DNA of 64,000 nt from Cymodocea nodosa (taxonomy: Eukaryota > Streptophyta > Magnoliopsida > Alismatales > Cymodoceaceae): positions 1,116,001 to 1,180,000 of the forward strand of contig JAZBRI010000004.1 of assembly GCA_036874045.1 (NCBI GenBank). Reading direction: 5' to 3'. Of this stretch, positions 21,874 through 32,500 are shown piece by piece (positions within the stretch are counted from its first letter, which is position 1; every line of letters begins with the position of its first letter). A program made the position numbers and the translations under genes. The notes under the pieces were generated by a model. The model was not told the origin of the DNA. It saw nothing but the letters and a program-made list of their open reading frames with translations, and ran no database searches.

Positions 21874-22774
21874 TGTTAGGGTAAGAAGTATAGGTGTGGA
21901 GTATGCCATAAGCTATACCAGGTCCAATTGGGAGCTTTTTTAGTTGGAACTCTCCAATAGATAACTACTTTCAAAAGGTTACCAACTTGAACCATCCAAA
22001 AGATAGAGCAATCAAAAGGTTAAGACAGTAAGTATCTAAAAGTCAGGAATTTTCAGAAGGTTACAGCTAGAACCTTTCGAAATGACTTAAGTAGGACTTC
22101 AGATAGTTAAGACAGTAAGTATCCAAAAGTTAGGAGATTTCGAAAGGTTACAACTAGAACCTTCCAAAATGACTTAAGTGAGACTTCAGATAGTTAAGAT
22201 AGTAAGTATTTGAAAGTTATGAGTTTTTGAAAGGTTACAGCCAAAACCTTTCGAAATGACTTAAGTTGGTCTTCGAATAGTTAAGACTTCAAGTATTCGA
22301 AAGATAGGAGCTTTTCAAATAGTTAGTAAGACCCTACTACAATACCTAATAGTTCTAACAAATGTAGAGAGAGAAGCTCTTTGGATAGTTAAGATCTGTA
22401 AGTATTTGAAATGCTGCAGTTTTCAAAAGGTTAGGATAAATGGCTCCGAAATTAAGTCTTCCTTCTCCGAAGAGTTACTGTACTGTTATTCATGACTCTA
22501 TTGTAATTAAAGGTTTATTAACCCTAGGTTTTGAGTAGTATATAAACTTTGATGATGTTATAAAACATATGGTTGATTGATTGAAGCTCATAGAAGTATA
22601 TTTAACTCCTTATGGACGTAGGCAGTTGTCAAACCACGTAAATCCTATGTTCTTGTGTGTGCTATTTTTTTTTCTTCCACTTCTCTTTACTTTACAATTT
22701 CGATGAGTTTAAGATGTAAGCTTTTAGAATTGTGCTTGAGTGTCACCAAGGAAGGTTTGTTTTGATTTCCAACA
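21874..22774 (+). repeat. 3' LTR of Tork-like copia element
   Basis: 901 bp, TGTTAGGG to TTTCCAACA. 22010-22440 holds about four ~90-bp tandem units, each with an inverted pair such as AAGGTTACAGCT..AACCTT and an ACTTAAGT palindrome. The following five bases, AAATG (22775-22779), should recur at the 5' end of the element outside the window. Confidence 0.8.
22010..22440. repeat. Tandem hairpin units in copia LTR
   Basis: About four imperfect copies of a ~90-bp unit: GTAAGTATCnnAAAGTTAGGAG, then TTTCGAAAGGTTACA, GAACCTTTCGAAATG and ACTTAAGT. The architecture (inverted arms around GTTACA plus ACTTAAGT) parallels the Athila-like LTR repeats, although the rest of the LTR is unrelated. Confidence 0.7.
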
Positions 22775-23815
22775 AAATGTGAATGTCACAAGGTAAGCTC
22801 TCTCTCACTTTTAGACCATCTAGTTGGGGAAAGTGTAGTGTATTCTAAAACTTTCCTTGAAATCTACTTCCTTAAATATAGTAGAAGGTGATGGATACTT
22901 TTCGTCAAACACAAATGCACCAAATTATATTGTTACTTTCTTTTTCACCACTTTCCTTCACTTTCTCTCGTGCACAACCTCCTCCTCTCCTCCTAAAATT
23001 AGTTAGTTAGGAAATCTATATTAAAAAATGATAATTTGATTTTTAAATTGGCAAGTGGATTTTAATAATTTGACAAACCAACAAATAAAAACTATAACAT
23101 ACTTAATTGAAAATAGACACATGACCAACCAAGAAATTTATTATACAAATAACAAAATAATAAATGTAATTAATAATAATAAAATATTTGTAAGAAACTT
23201 TAACAGATTTTCAAATTAATTTAATAAATATTTAGGAACTCATTTCACCTTGGATAAATCCTAAAATAAGATAAAATTATACCCTTAGGTACTTAGGTAT
23301 ATGACTTAATTTTCCTAACAATAAAAACATATTGTTCATTAAGATATCTTCTGATAAATCTATTTTCATATATCTAAAGAACCATGAGATTTTGTTATTT
23401 TAAATTTACCCACAGTGTCATGCAAATCATGATTCTTGTTTTTCAACAATGCTAATTCTTATTTTAATTCATCAACTTGATCATGTAATAAATCTTTTTA
23501 TTTTCAAGATCATTATTATAATCATAGATAATATTTTTTCATTTCTTCTTTAAATGTTTATACTTACATATAAATCATTAAAGGTGTCCAATAATTTATC
23601 AAAATTTACACTATTTGGTTCTGAATCATTTACTTTAAAATTGTTGGAACAAAGGAAAAATAAAGACCATCACTTGAAGGAAAGAGTAACGCACGTCCAT
23701 TACTCAACTGGAGAGTTTGCAATTGTTACGACTGCTAAAAGGAGACATTGGAAAGGGAAGGGCAACGATGAGGCATTAGCTTTGCTATAAATAGAGGCAA
23801 GGAGTGGTTATGCCT
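22775..23815. repeat. Long direct repeat, copy 1
   Basis: Aligns with 25257-26203 over nearly its whole length, from ATGTGAAxGTCACA to GGCAAGGAGTGGTT. It is AT-rich and non-coding. Near its end several CpG positions of copy 2 appear as TpG or CpA here. It contains an extra TATAAATAG at about 23787. Its left edge coincides with the copia LTR end, which shows that the copia element inserted into it. Confidence 0.85.
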
Positions 23816-24622
23816 ATGGCTCACCAAGAACTCCGACCTCTAGATTGACTTCACCTATGGCTCTCCAGGTAGAGTGCTAAAGTCAATGCCTCTCCATTGC
23901 TCTTCTAATGGATGTTCTTATTCAGTATCAAGTTGGTGATCTAGCTCATGTCCAACCTTTCATGCCCTAACAACTTACTCACAAAAGTCACCACTACAGA
24001 CCAACTCGACGGCAACAACAATATCAACGCCTAGACCTCATTGTCGAACATGATATTCACTAAGTTTGGTTGATTCAATAACGTGTTTAGCTCATTCACA
24101 TGGTCGACTACTGGTGCACCTTCCAACATCTTCAGGTTAAAAAGACAACACATAAGGAAGACCTTAGTTGACATCATCAACTTTTCATAAGTATTAGATA
24201 AGGCCTTCATGATTCTAACTATTGCCACTTCCTTAGTAATATTGAACAACACATTCCTTGCTAGTGACAATCATATCATGCCAAGAGTTTTCTAGTCTAA
24301 AAGCTCCACTCTTCATGTTCCATCTTCTCTAGTTTTCTACCAAACAATGGTAGGTAAAAGTCTTTTTGATACAAATAGTCCTCTATCTGCAACTTCTAGA
24401 AACTGAAATCTTTACCCTCAAATTTCTTAATGTTGAACTTCCTTTCTCTAGTCATCTTGCTAGATCTTGTGTACTCTCTAAAATCTACTTCCTTCTACTG
24501 TGTTCACTAACTATAGTAGGGGTCACCCACAACTTGGATCACTACCTTCTCTACACTTGTAGTCTTCTGACATTAGTATTCTTTGTCACACATCCACCTA
24601 GAACCTGAGCTTTGATACCAAT
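23816..24622 (-). pseudogene. Copia gag N-terminal part with tRNA-Met primer site
   Basis: Minus-strand copia gag from the ATG at 24455: KFEGKDFSF, KLQIEDYLYQKDFYLPL, RNVLFNITKE, YEKLMMSTKVFLMCCLFNL, VVDHVNELNTLLNQ. Weak coding similarity continues to about 23870, and the fragment ends where direct repeat copy 1 ends. Upstream, TTTGATACCA (24611-24620) is the complement of a tRNA-iMet primer site. Internal stops (24285, 24300 region) make it a fossil. Gag forms the particle shell. Confidence 0.85.
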
Positions 24623-25171
24623 TGTCGAGAAGAGACTGCAACAACCTTTGCTCTCTTCTACACAACCTTCTCTCTTGTTCTCCAATGTCCTAAACTAGAA
24701 CCTGTCGATAAAGGGACTACAGCTCGTTTGCTCTAGAAGAAGAACTCACCCTCTTGGTATACGATGGTTGGAAGACGAAGAAAAAGAGGAAGTAGAAGAG
24801 GAACCCACAAGATTTAACATGATTCAACAATTGCCTACGTCTACAAGTGCCTTAGCTCTTGAAATGTTTATTGCAGCATACAAACTTGTGTAGGTGCATC
24901 CTTATTTATAGGGAAAGGTATAAATCCTAAGTACAAAAATTACAAGTTCTACCTTATTCTTTCACTACACAACTATTGGTTCCAATAGGTACTTTTAGAG
25001 ACTCCCTTGACTACACTCACTAGATAGCTAAGTTGATCTCCTCAACTCTCTAGCTAAACTATTGGTTTCTGAGTGAGCTCTCTTAGATGTTGTGGTTGAG
25101 GTCCTGACTTCTACCTCTAACTTTGATTGTCGATCTGTTTTAAAGACTGACTCTACACATTTGCCTTAACA
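24623..25171 (-). repeat. 5' LTR of truncated copia element
   Basis: 549 bp between the primer site and 25171. In element sense it runs from TGTTAAGGC to CTTCTCGACA. No second LTR is present, as the element is broken at 23816. The stretch 25172-25256 to its right shows nothing recognisable. Confidence 0.75.
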
Positions 25172-25256
25172 ATAACCTTTGACGTAGATGGTAAAACAAA
25201 GATGTGGGGGGCAAGACAATCGATCCTTCAACGGCTTAGAAGAACTTGAGCTCCAC

Positions 25257-26203
25257 AAATGTGAAGGTCACAGGGTAAGCTCTTTCTCTCACTTTCAAAC
25301 CATCTAGTTGGGGAAAGTGCAGTGTATTCTGAAACTTTCCCTAAAATCTAATTCCTTAAATATAGCAAAAGGTGATGGATACTTTTTGTCAAACACAAAT
25401 GCACTAAATCATATCATTACTTTCCTTTTCACTAATTTCCCTTACTTTCTCTTGTGTACAACCTCATCCTCTCCTCCTAAAATAAGTTAGTTAGGAAATC
25501 TATATTAAAAAATGATGATTTGATTTTTAAATTGGCAAGTGGATTTTAATAGTTTGACAAGCCAACAAATAAAAACTATAACATACTTAATTTAAAATAG
25601 ACACATGAACAACCAAGAAATTTATTATACAAATAAAGAAAAAATAAATGCAATTAATAATAAAAAAATATTTGTAAGAAACCTTAACAGATTTTCAAAT
25701 TAATTTAATAAATATTTAGGAACACATTTCACCTTAGATAAATCCTAAAATAAGATAAAACCGTACCCTTAGGTACTCAAGTATATGACTTAATTTTCTT
25801 AACGATAAAAACATATTATTCGTCAAGATATCTTCTAACAAATCTATTTTCATATATCAAAAGAATCACGAAATTTACCTAGCAAATCATGATTCTTGTT
25901 TTTCAATAATGATAATTCTTGTTTCAATTCATCGACATGATCTTGCAATGAATCTTTTTTATTTTCAATATCATTATAATCATAAACAATACTTTTCCAT
26001 TTCTTCTTTAAATGTTTATACTGACGTATAAATCATCGAAGGCGTCCAATAATTTGGTTCTGAATCATTTGCTTTAGAAGTTGTCAATGATGACCATCAG
26101 TTGAACTGGTGAGTAACGCACGTCCGTTGCTCAACTGGTGGCCGGAAGGAGACGTTGGAAAGGGAAGGGCGACGATGAGGCGTCGGTGGCAAGGAGTGGT
26201 TGT
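25257..26203. repeat. Long direct repeat, copy 2
   Basis: Second copy of 22775-23815. It retains CpG-containing sites (GACGTTGG, GGCGACGATGAGGCGTC) that are decayed in copy 1, and runs straight into the GC-rich stretch 26204-26460. It may represent the ancestral location of the repeat. Confidence 0.85.
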
Positions 26204-27009
26204 GGAGATCAATCGAAAAAAAAAAACCAATTTTACCGTCGAGCCCCCCTTCCACTCATCGCTGCTCTCCTGTAGATAATAACACCACAGGGGCATTAGA
26301 GTCACACGCCATTCGCCCGCCCATTCTCGCCATCGCGACCCTACGCACTGGTTGCCGTGCGCGTCCCTCTCTGCCGCTCGGCCCGCGCACACATCCCCTG
26401 TCTTCCACCGCGAACCGCACACGTCGACCCTTCGTTCCACGTAGCACCCTAGTCCGTCGTTTCAAGGAAAAAACTTATTTATTGGTATTTGGAAAATAAT
26501 TTAGCGTTATTGCTTCAAATCTAAATGTTAAATTGCATGCATTGTTAATTATATATCGGTAACTAATTTTTGCTTCTAGAAAGTTCGTTCTATTTTAATA
26601 TTGCATGCATTATTATTACTTGTCTGCATAGTTACCTCAATTTAATTGCTTTCATTTTCTGCCTGGATAGTTTATTCGTATTTGATAATGTTACCTGCAT
26701 GATTTGGTTGTTAATCAAAAATTTCATGTTTTAGTAATTTTAAATAGAAATTGGTAAAATTTTTGGATTTAAATTTTGTGGAATTAAATATTGATATTGA
26801 GAATTTTTAGTTGAAAGTTATTGTCTAGAAATTGTATAAATCTGTGGAAATTGATTTCTCATTTGAAATTGATTACTAGATGAATAGTTGGAAATTTTTC
26901 TAGAATTTATTTTGATAAATTCTTGGAATTTAGTTTCTTGTTAGAAATTTAAAATATTGTTAATTAATAGTGAAATTTTAAAATTTTAAAAATTAATTTT
27001 TCTTGTAGA
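26204..27009. other. GC-rich relic followed by AT-rich leader
   Basis: 26235-26460 is sharply GC- and CpG-rich with open frames on both strands, but none shows a recognisable protein. It resembles a promoter or first-exon relic of a lost gene. 26470-27009 is AT-rich with GATTTG, TTGCATGC and TTTCTAGAA motifs, and leads into the copia gag remnant. No LTR boundary could be set. Confidence 0.45.
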
Positions 27010-28780
27010 TTTAAAAAATAGCTACCAAAATGTTGACAACTATAATGGCAAAACTTGAAAAGTTGAATAAGGTAAACTATGAAATGTAGCATGGGAAAAT
27101 AAAATATGCACTTATCTATAACAATATTGAACATATTGTAGAATCTAATTCTTTGGAAATTACTATTGATGTTAGTGAAGTAGAATTAAGAAAACTAAAT
27201 ATTGAACATATTGTAGAATCTAATTCTTTGGAAATTACTATTGATGCTTTTGAAGTAGAATTAAGAAAACTAAATATTGAACATATTGTAGAATCTAATT
27301 CTTTGGAAATTACTACTGATGCTTTTGAAGTAGAATTAAGAAAACTAAATATTGAACATATTGTAGAATCTAATTCTTTGGAAATTAATATTGATGCTTT
27401 TGAAGTAGAATTAAGAAAACTAGAAAAATAGACAATAGAAGATAAAAAGGTAAAAAAAAAGTTTATGTTCATATTTACAAAGGACAACTTAATAAAATAT
27501 TTTGAAACCCATAGTATTTCTTTTAAATTATGAAATACTCTTAAGGAGAAGTACGATAAGTCCACTAAAATTAACACATAGCTTCTCTTTTAGAAATAGA
27601 ATTCTTGCAAAATATTAAAGGAATAGAGTATCGTGAAATTTGTAAATATCATGATTGTTATGGCTAAGGAATTAGCTATTATAGGAACACTTATTTTTAA
27701 AAAATTCAAATAGCTACAATACCTAATAGCTTACTATATAATTTTGATATTACCACAACATCTCTTAGATCTACTCTACTTTAACTCTTTGAATTGCTAG
27801 CTAGGTTGGCTATTAAATAAGAAATAATAGTTAAATGAAAGAAATATGAATCTAATATCGAAGAAGCAAATGCTACATTCTAGAAGCTAAAATTTGACAA
27901 AAACAATAAAAGAAAGAATGGATCAAACAAGAACAACTACAAGCCCCATTAAGTGTAGGAAAAGGAAGCACAAAGATTTATTCATATTTATGGCCAATTG
28001 GTCACTTTAGGGTAAATTATCCAAATAATGATCAAAATAAAAGAGCAAAATCTTAGAACAACAAAAGAGTTTTTGTTGGTGTAACTAAATGTAATAATGT
28101 TGTCGTTCTAAATTCAAATGAATGGTGGGTTGATTTTAGTACCATTAAGTATACTATCAAAACCAAAAAGAGGTTGAAATCTTTTAAAGAATTCAACCTC
28201 AAGGAAAAATACATCTACATAGGTAATAATACGATGTAGAAGGTATTGATACTTACTATTTAAATTTAGGAGATAACATTATGATACTTAAAGATGTCTT
28301 CTATAAACCTAACATGAGGTAGAATCTCATATTTGTTGGCATTCTCATAAAGAATGACTTAAAAGTTTGATTCTATAATAGACGTATATTCATAGGTAAT
28401 GACAAAAGGTATTTAAAATGAGAACTTTTGTACATTTATTCAGGATTATTTTATTTGGAAATGAAATTAATGTAGCTTATAGTTATATCTAGTGTCATTT
28501 GTTGGAATGCAAAATGTAGCATTTAAGATTGGTTCGTATTAATAAGTTTAAAATGAAACAAATGATAAAACCGAATACGTTGCCTCATATTAAAAATATA
28601 GAATTAGATAAATGTCAACATTACTTAATTAGAAAAATAACTAAAAATCCTTTTAGAGAATGACATAGATCAAAGTGAATTATTGGGCTTTTATTCTAAT
28701 GTATGTAGTTCACTTGGTATTGAAACTTGCAATCACAAGAAGTATCTTATAACTTTTATTGATGATTCATTATTAGCGTC
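27010..28780 (+). pseudogene. Decayed copia gag-protease-integrase remnant
   Basis: Plus-strand remnant. The gag start (MLTTIMAKLEKLNKVNYEM) is followed by the 75-bp repeats, then TKDNLIKYFETHSISF, a protease-like NEWWVDFSTIKYTI near 28115, gag-pre-integrase LWHLRLVRINKFKM near 28515, and an integrase start KKYLITFIDDS near 28740. Many stops and frameshifts. The copy ends abruptly near 28780 at the junction with the SIG1 3' flank. Its lineage differs from the copia copy at 20604. Confidence 0.75.
27123..27422 (+). repeat. 4 x 75-bp coding minisatellite
   Basis: Four head-to-tail units of exactly 75 bp, each 25 codons and in frame with the copia gag: NIEHIVESNSLEIT, then IDAFEVELRKL. Units differ at only a few bases (first unit has VSE where others have FE; third has ACT for ATT). 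The near-identity contrasts with the heavy decay around it, which suggests late expansion or gene conversion. Confidence 0.92.
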
Positions 28781-29519
28781 GTTAACATGCATGGCTCACA
28801 TCTATCTCATAGGCGTCGGTCATCTCGGTTTGGTTGACAGTCTCACAAGTGATTATGAGGAGGTAATGCAATGAGAACCCCATTTGCACAACGTGACAGA
28901 TTTTCTTGCCAGGTAGAGTTATGACGTGCATGTCTCTCAACTTCCCCTTGAGCTCAAGAGGAGATGTAAAACAAATACAACGGGTGTATATGCTTAAGTG
29001 TTAAGATTACTGAAGTTGGATTAACCTTTTCTCTTCTCCTTTCCTCCTAGGGCCTCAATATAAATTTACTCCTTTAGACCCCGGGACCACATTCATTCCA
29101 TTGCACTACTGCGTCATTTGTCGGCATATGAAGTCACCATCTTCTTTCGGATAATTGAAGATAAGATATGTTCTAACGAAAACCCGATGAATTATCCCTA
29201 GACACATAATTATGGGAAAAAACACAATGCTGTAAAAGATCACTGCACTGACGACCTCAGCCTAAGACGAGAACTTTCAGTAATACAAGTGGTTATCTAC
29301 AGTCAAAACTACTAAATGTTCGGCACATGATTTCCAACTTACAGTTACATGTAGGATACTTCTAATTCCATTACAAAGAAAGACTCACAGATCCTAGGTT
29401 CTCTTTCTATCCCGTAAATGATTGCACGTAATTATTTTCCCAATATGACGTCAATGAGATGCTCTTTTTTTCTAACCCTCATTATATACAGTAATTGCAC
29501 AAGACGTCCTAAAAAATGA
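28781..29519 (-). other. 3' flank of SIG1
   Basis: No coding features. It lies just downstream of the SIG1 stop and is expected to hold its 3' UTR and polyadenylation site, which I could not place with confidence. Confidence 0.4.
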
Positions 29520-32500
29520 TCAGTGTTTTACCAGCATGGCCTCCAGCTTCTTTCTTCTTGCTGCATGCTTTAGTTTCTCCAGGGCGACAAGCCCGACTTG
29601 CCTAACTCGCTCCCGTGATAAGCCAAACCTGATTACAAGAAAAGTGGATTTCAGACTTTTTTATGCTCAAGGAGTTTAATTGTTGCCACGTTCTGATGAT
29701 AACCAACCAATAAAAGGCAAATTTGTGCTAGGCTTGTTCGTGAATAATATACTACTTACTGCCGGCTGATATCTTCCCATGTCCGGGACTCACACTCCAA
29801 CCCATAATAAAGACGTATAATCTCTCTCTCCCTCTCACCAAGAGCTGTGGTTAATAGCTTGCCAACTTCATCCTGGAGGTAAAAAGGTAGGATTTAGTAG
29901 CTGTAAATGCAAATGGAAGAATGGTATGTTATGTTCGTATTTAGGATGAAAAGTGAACACCATTCATAGAAAGTGGTGTGCCAAATATTTTTCTGCTTTA
30001 CCTTAACTGACCACTCTTCATATCCATGCCAAGGGTTGTTTTCAACGTGAGTGTCTGCAATATACTGCAAGGCACAATATTGTATCGTTAATACATGGAA
30101 GCACAAATGCCCAATCCACATCTTGTTATCTAGTAGAAATAGAATATATCATTAATACATACACTATGGAGAGTTTCTCCCGGAAGGCCATTTAGTGAGG
30201 GGAAGGCGTCCCTGTCCAGGGAGAATACCTTACTAACCGCCTGTACTTTTCAATGGATTGAGTAAGCTTTGAGAATTGAGACTACGTGAGGACACAAAAA
30301 GTGCACTAATGGATCTCAAAAGAAAATGGTAATATACCTCTGTGGCATTCCTGATTTTCTTTTCTGACATATTCAATGCTTCAGCAATTTTCTGGAAAGA
30401 AAATGTACATATGGTAAGTAATTAATGTGATGATGTGAACTTCACTAGAGAATATCACAAGCACAATTCAGTATCTTAGGGTCAGTCCACTTGGTAATTT
30501 AAACATGATAAGGACTCCAAGGCTACAAATGCAATCTCTTTATCAATATCTGCTAAATGTTATAAAGAGTGGGAGTAAGGTATATTAATAAAATCGGACA
30601 ACAATAGTCAATGACAATGTACATTTATGTATTTTGTTCTGAAAGATGAGATTGTTCATAATGATGATGACTGTCTAGTTATCAAAATGCACGACTATAT
30701 GAAGATCAACATGAAACCAAAACTCTATCAACAATTGTGGTCATGTCATCCTGCAATTTGGCAATCAAAGCTCTGCACTCACGTCTATGCCAGAATGGGA
30801 AAAATATATTGCTTTTTCCTCCTCCAAGTAATTAAGTTACCACCTACATAAATGCAGTAAACTAAGGTGGATTTCCTATCTCCCTTGTCACTTACATAGT
30901 CAGCAACCAAGTAAGCTTCAATCTGCAGATGTCTATGTTTCTTTTAGATTAGATCTCTCCCAGGGATACTCTTGATATAGGCAAATACAGTAGAGTCCTT
31001 TGCTAATGCACTTGTCTAGGATCACATATAAACTTACTAAGGATCCCTACTACAAATGAAATACCAGGGAAAATGTTTGCCAAATAGATCAACTTGCTCA
31101 ACTTCATTCAATTATCCCAAGATGACGGATTTTTCTATATAGGTGTGCTCTCTAGTTTACAATATAGAAGTGCAATCTCCTACAATAATTCAAGAGCATA
31201 CTTCCTTTATGATAAGACCATCTTGTCCTTGTACATGAACTCAATTCCTCTTTTCAATAAAGTATATGAAAAATAATACTTCATCTCTACATTTCCTATG
31301 GTATCACTATCTATCAAGAGAATGTCAACATAAACTATCCCAACACATGGTCCAGTGCATTTTTCTTTATAAACAATGAATAATTAACTACAGATCAAAA
31401 GCCATTGCCTAACACAATTTAGCAAAGTTTCTAAAACAATACCCCTTGAATTTTTCTTTCATCTATATATTGCCTTTATGAGAAGGCATATATAATTTCC
31501 CCTTTAAATACATACAAGGAGATTGCTCAATGTACACCTACTTGCACAAATCCCCATAAAAAAATTTATTTATGTCTAGTTGATGCAAAGACCAAAATTG
31601 ATTGACTACATTAGATAGTACACAAATATAATTCAGATGTACGATTGGTGAAAATATCTTTACATAGTCAACACCATAAGTTTTTGTAAAAGTCTTTTAC
31701 CACTAAACAAGCCTTATGCCTCTCAATTAAGCTATCTACTTTATGTTTTATTGTGAACACTCACCTATAATCAACTACCATTATCCCTTCAATATGAGTC
31801 TTGAAAACTGAAGGAAGAGACCAGTCAAGCCAGGCAACTGAAGTAGAGGGTAAGAAGTGCCTCTCTTGCCCGATGCTGTAGTGTCTCCTAGCCACAGTTG
31901 AAAGAGGCACAAGAAGTCACTGGTGGCAGCTTCTAGTGGTCAGGGTGGTGGCAGAAGGAGACTGATGGTGGTGCTGTTTTGTTATGGTGTTGGGATGGTG
32001 GCTAAGGCTTTTTTTGGTTGCTTTCATACTATGTTGTGTAGCAAAGAGAAATATATAATAATTGGATTTGTAGGAGAAAGGGAATCCATATGACACAAGG
32101 AATCCATTTACCCACAAACACAAACATAACCTATCAGACATAACAGTAACAAAGATGACTCAGGAGCTAATTAACAGTGTTGTTTAGCATAGCTTCTGGG
32201 TTTGAGTATAACTTTTGAATAATCTGGAAACTTATTGTTCCCAAACGTGCCCTACCTTGTATGTAGAAGAAACCATGAAGAACAATTAAGAATACATAAT
32301 AAATTTAGTTAGGAATCCAGAAGGTCTACCAACGTTTCTAGATGAAAAAACTATGGGGAGAAGAAATTGACATTTGTTTGAAAATATGTCATTTGTATAG
32401 AAGAATAAAAATGGTACAGAAATAATAAAGGAAATCAAAATAATCATAACAAAATTGGTAGTAGAGAATAACAAACTCACATCAATTGATGGCATAATTC

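Noticed and set aside
26084-26499. Frames of 69-118 codons on both strands in a GC-rich patch
   Set aside because: Overlap on both strands, no similarity seen, consistent with base composition.
27123-27422. CRISPR array
   Set aside because: Units are contiguous without spacers and lie in a plant retroelement.
27116-27577. 153-codon minus-strand frame with repeated SKELDSTICSIFSFLNSTSK
   Set aside because: Antisense reading of the 75-bp minisatellite; the plus strand is the copia gag frame.
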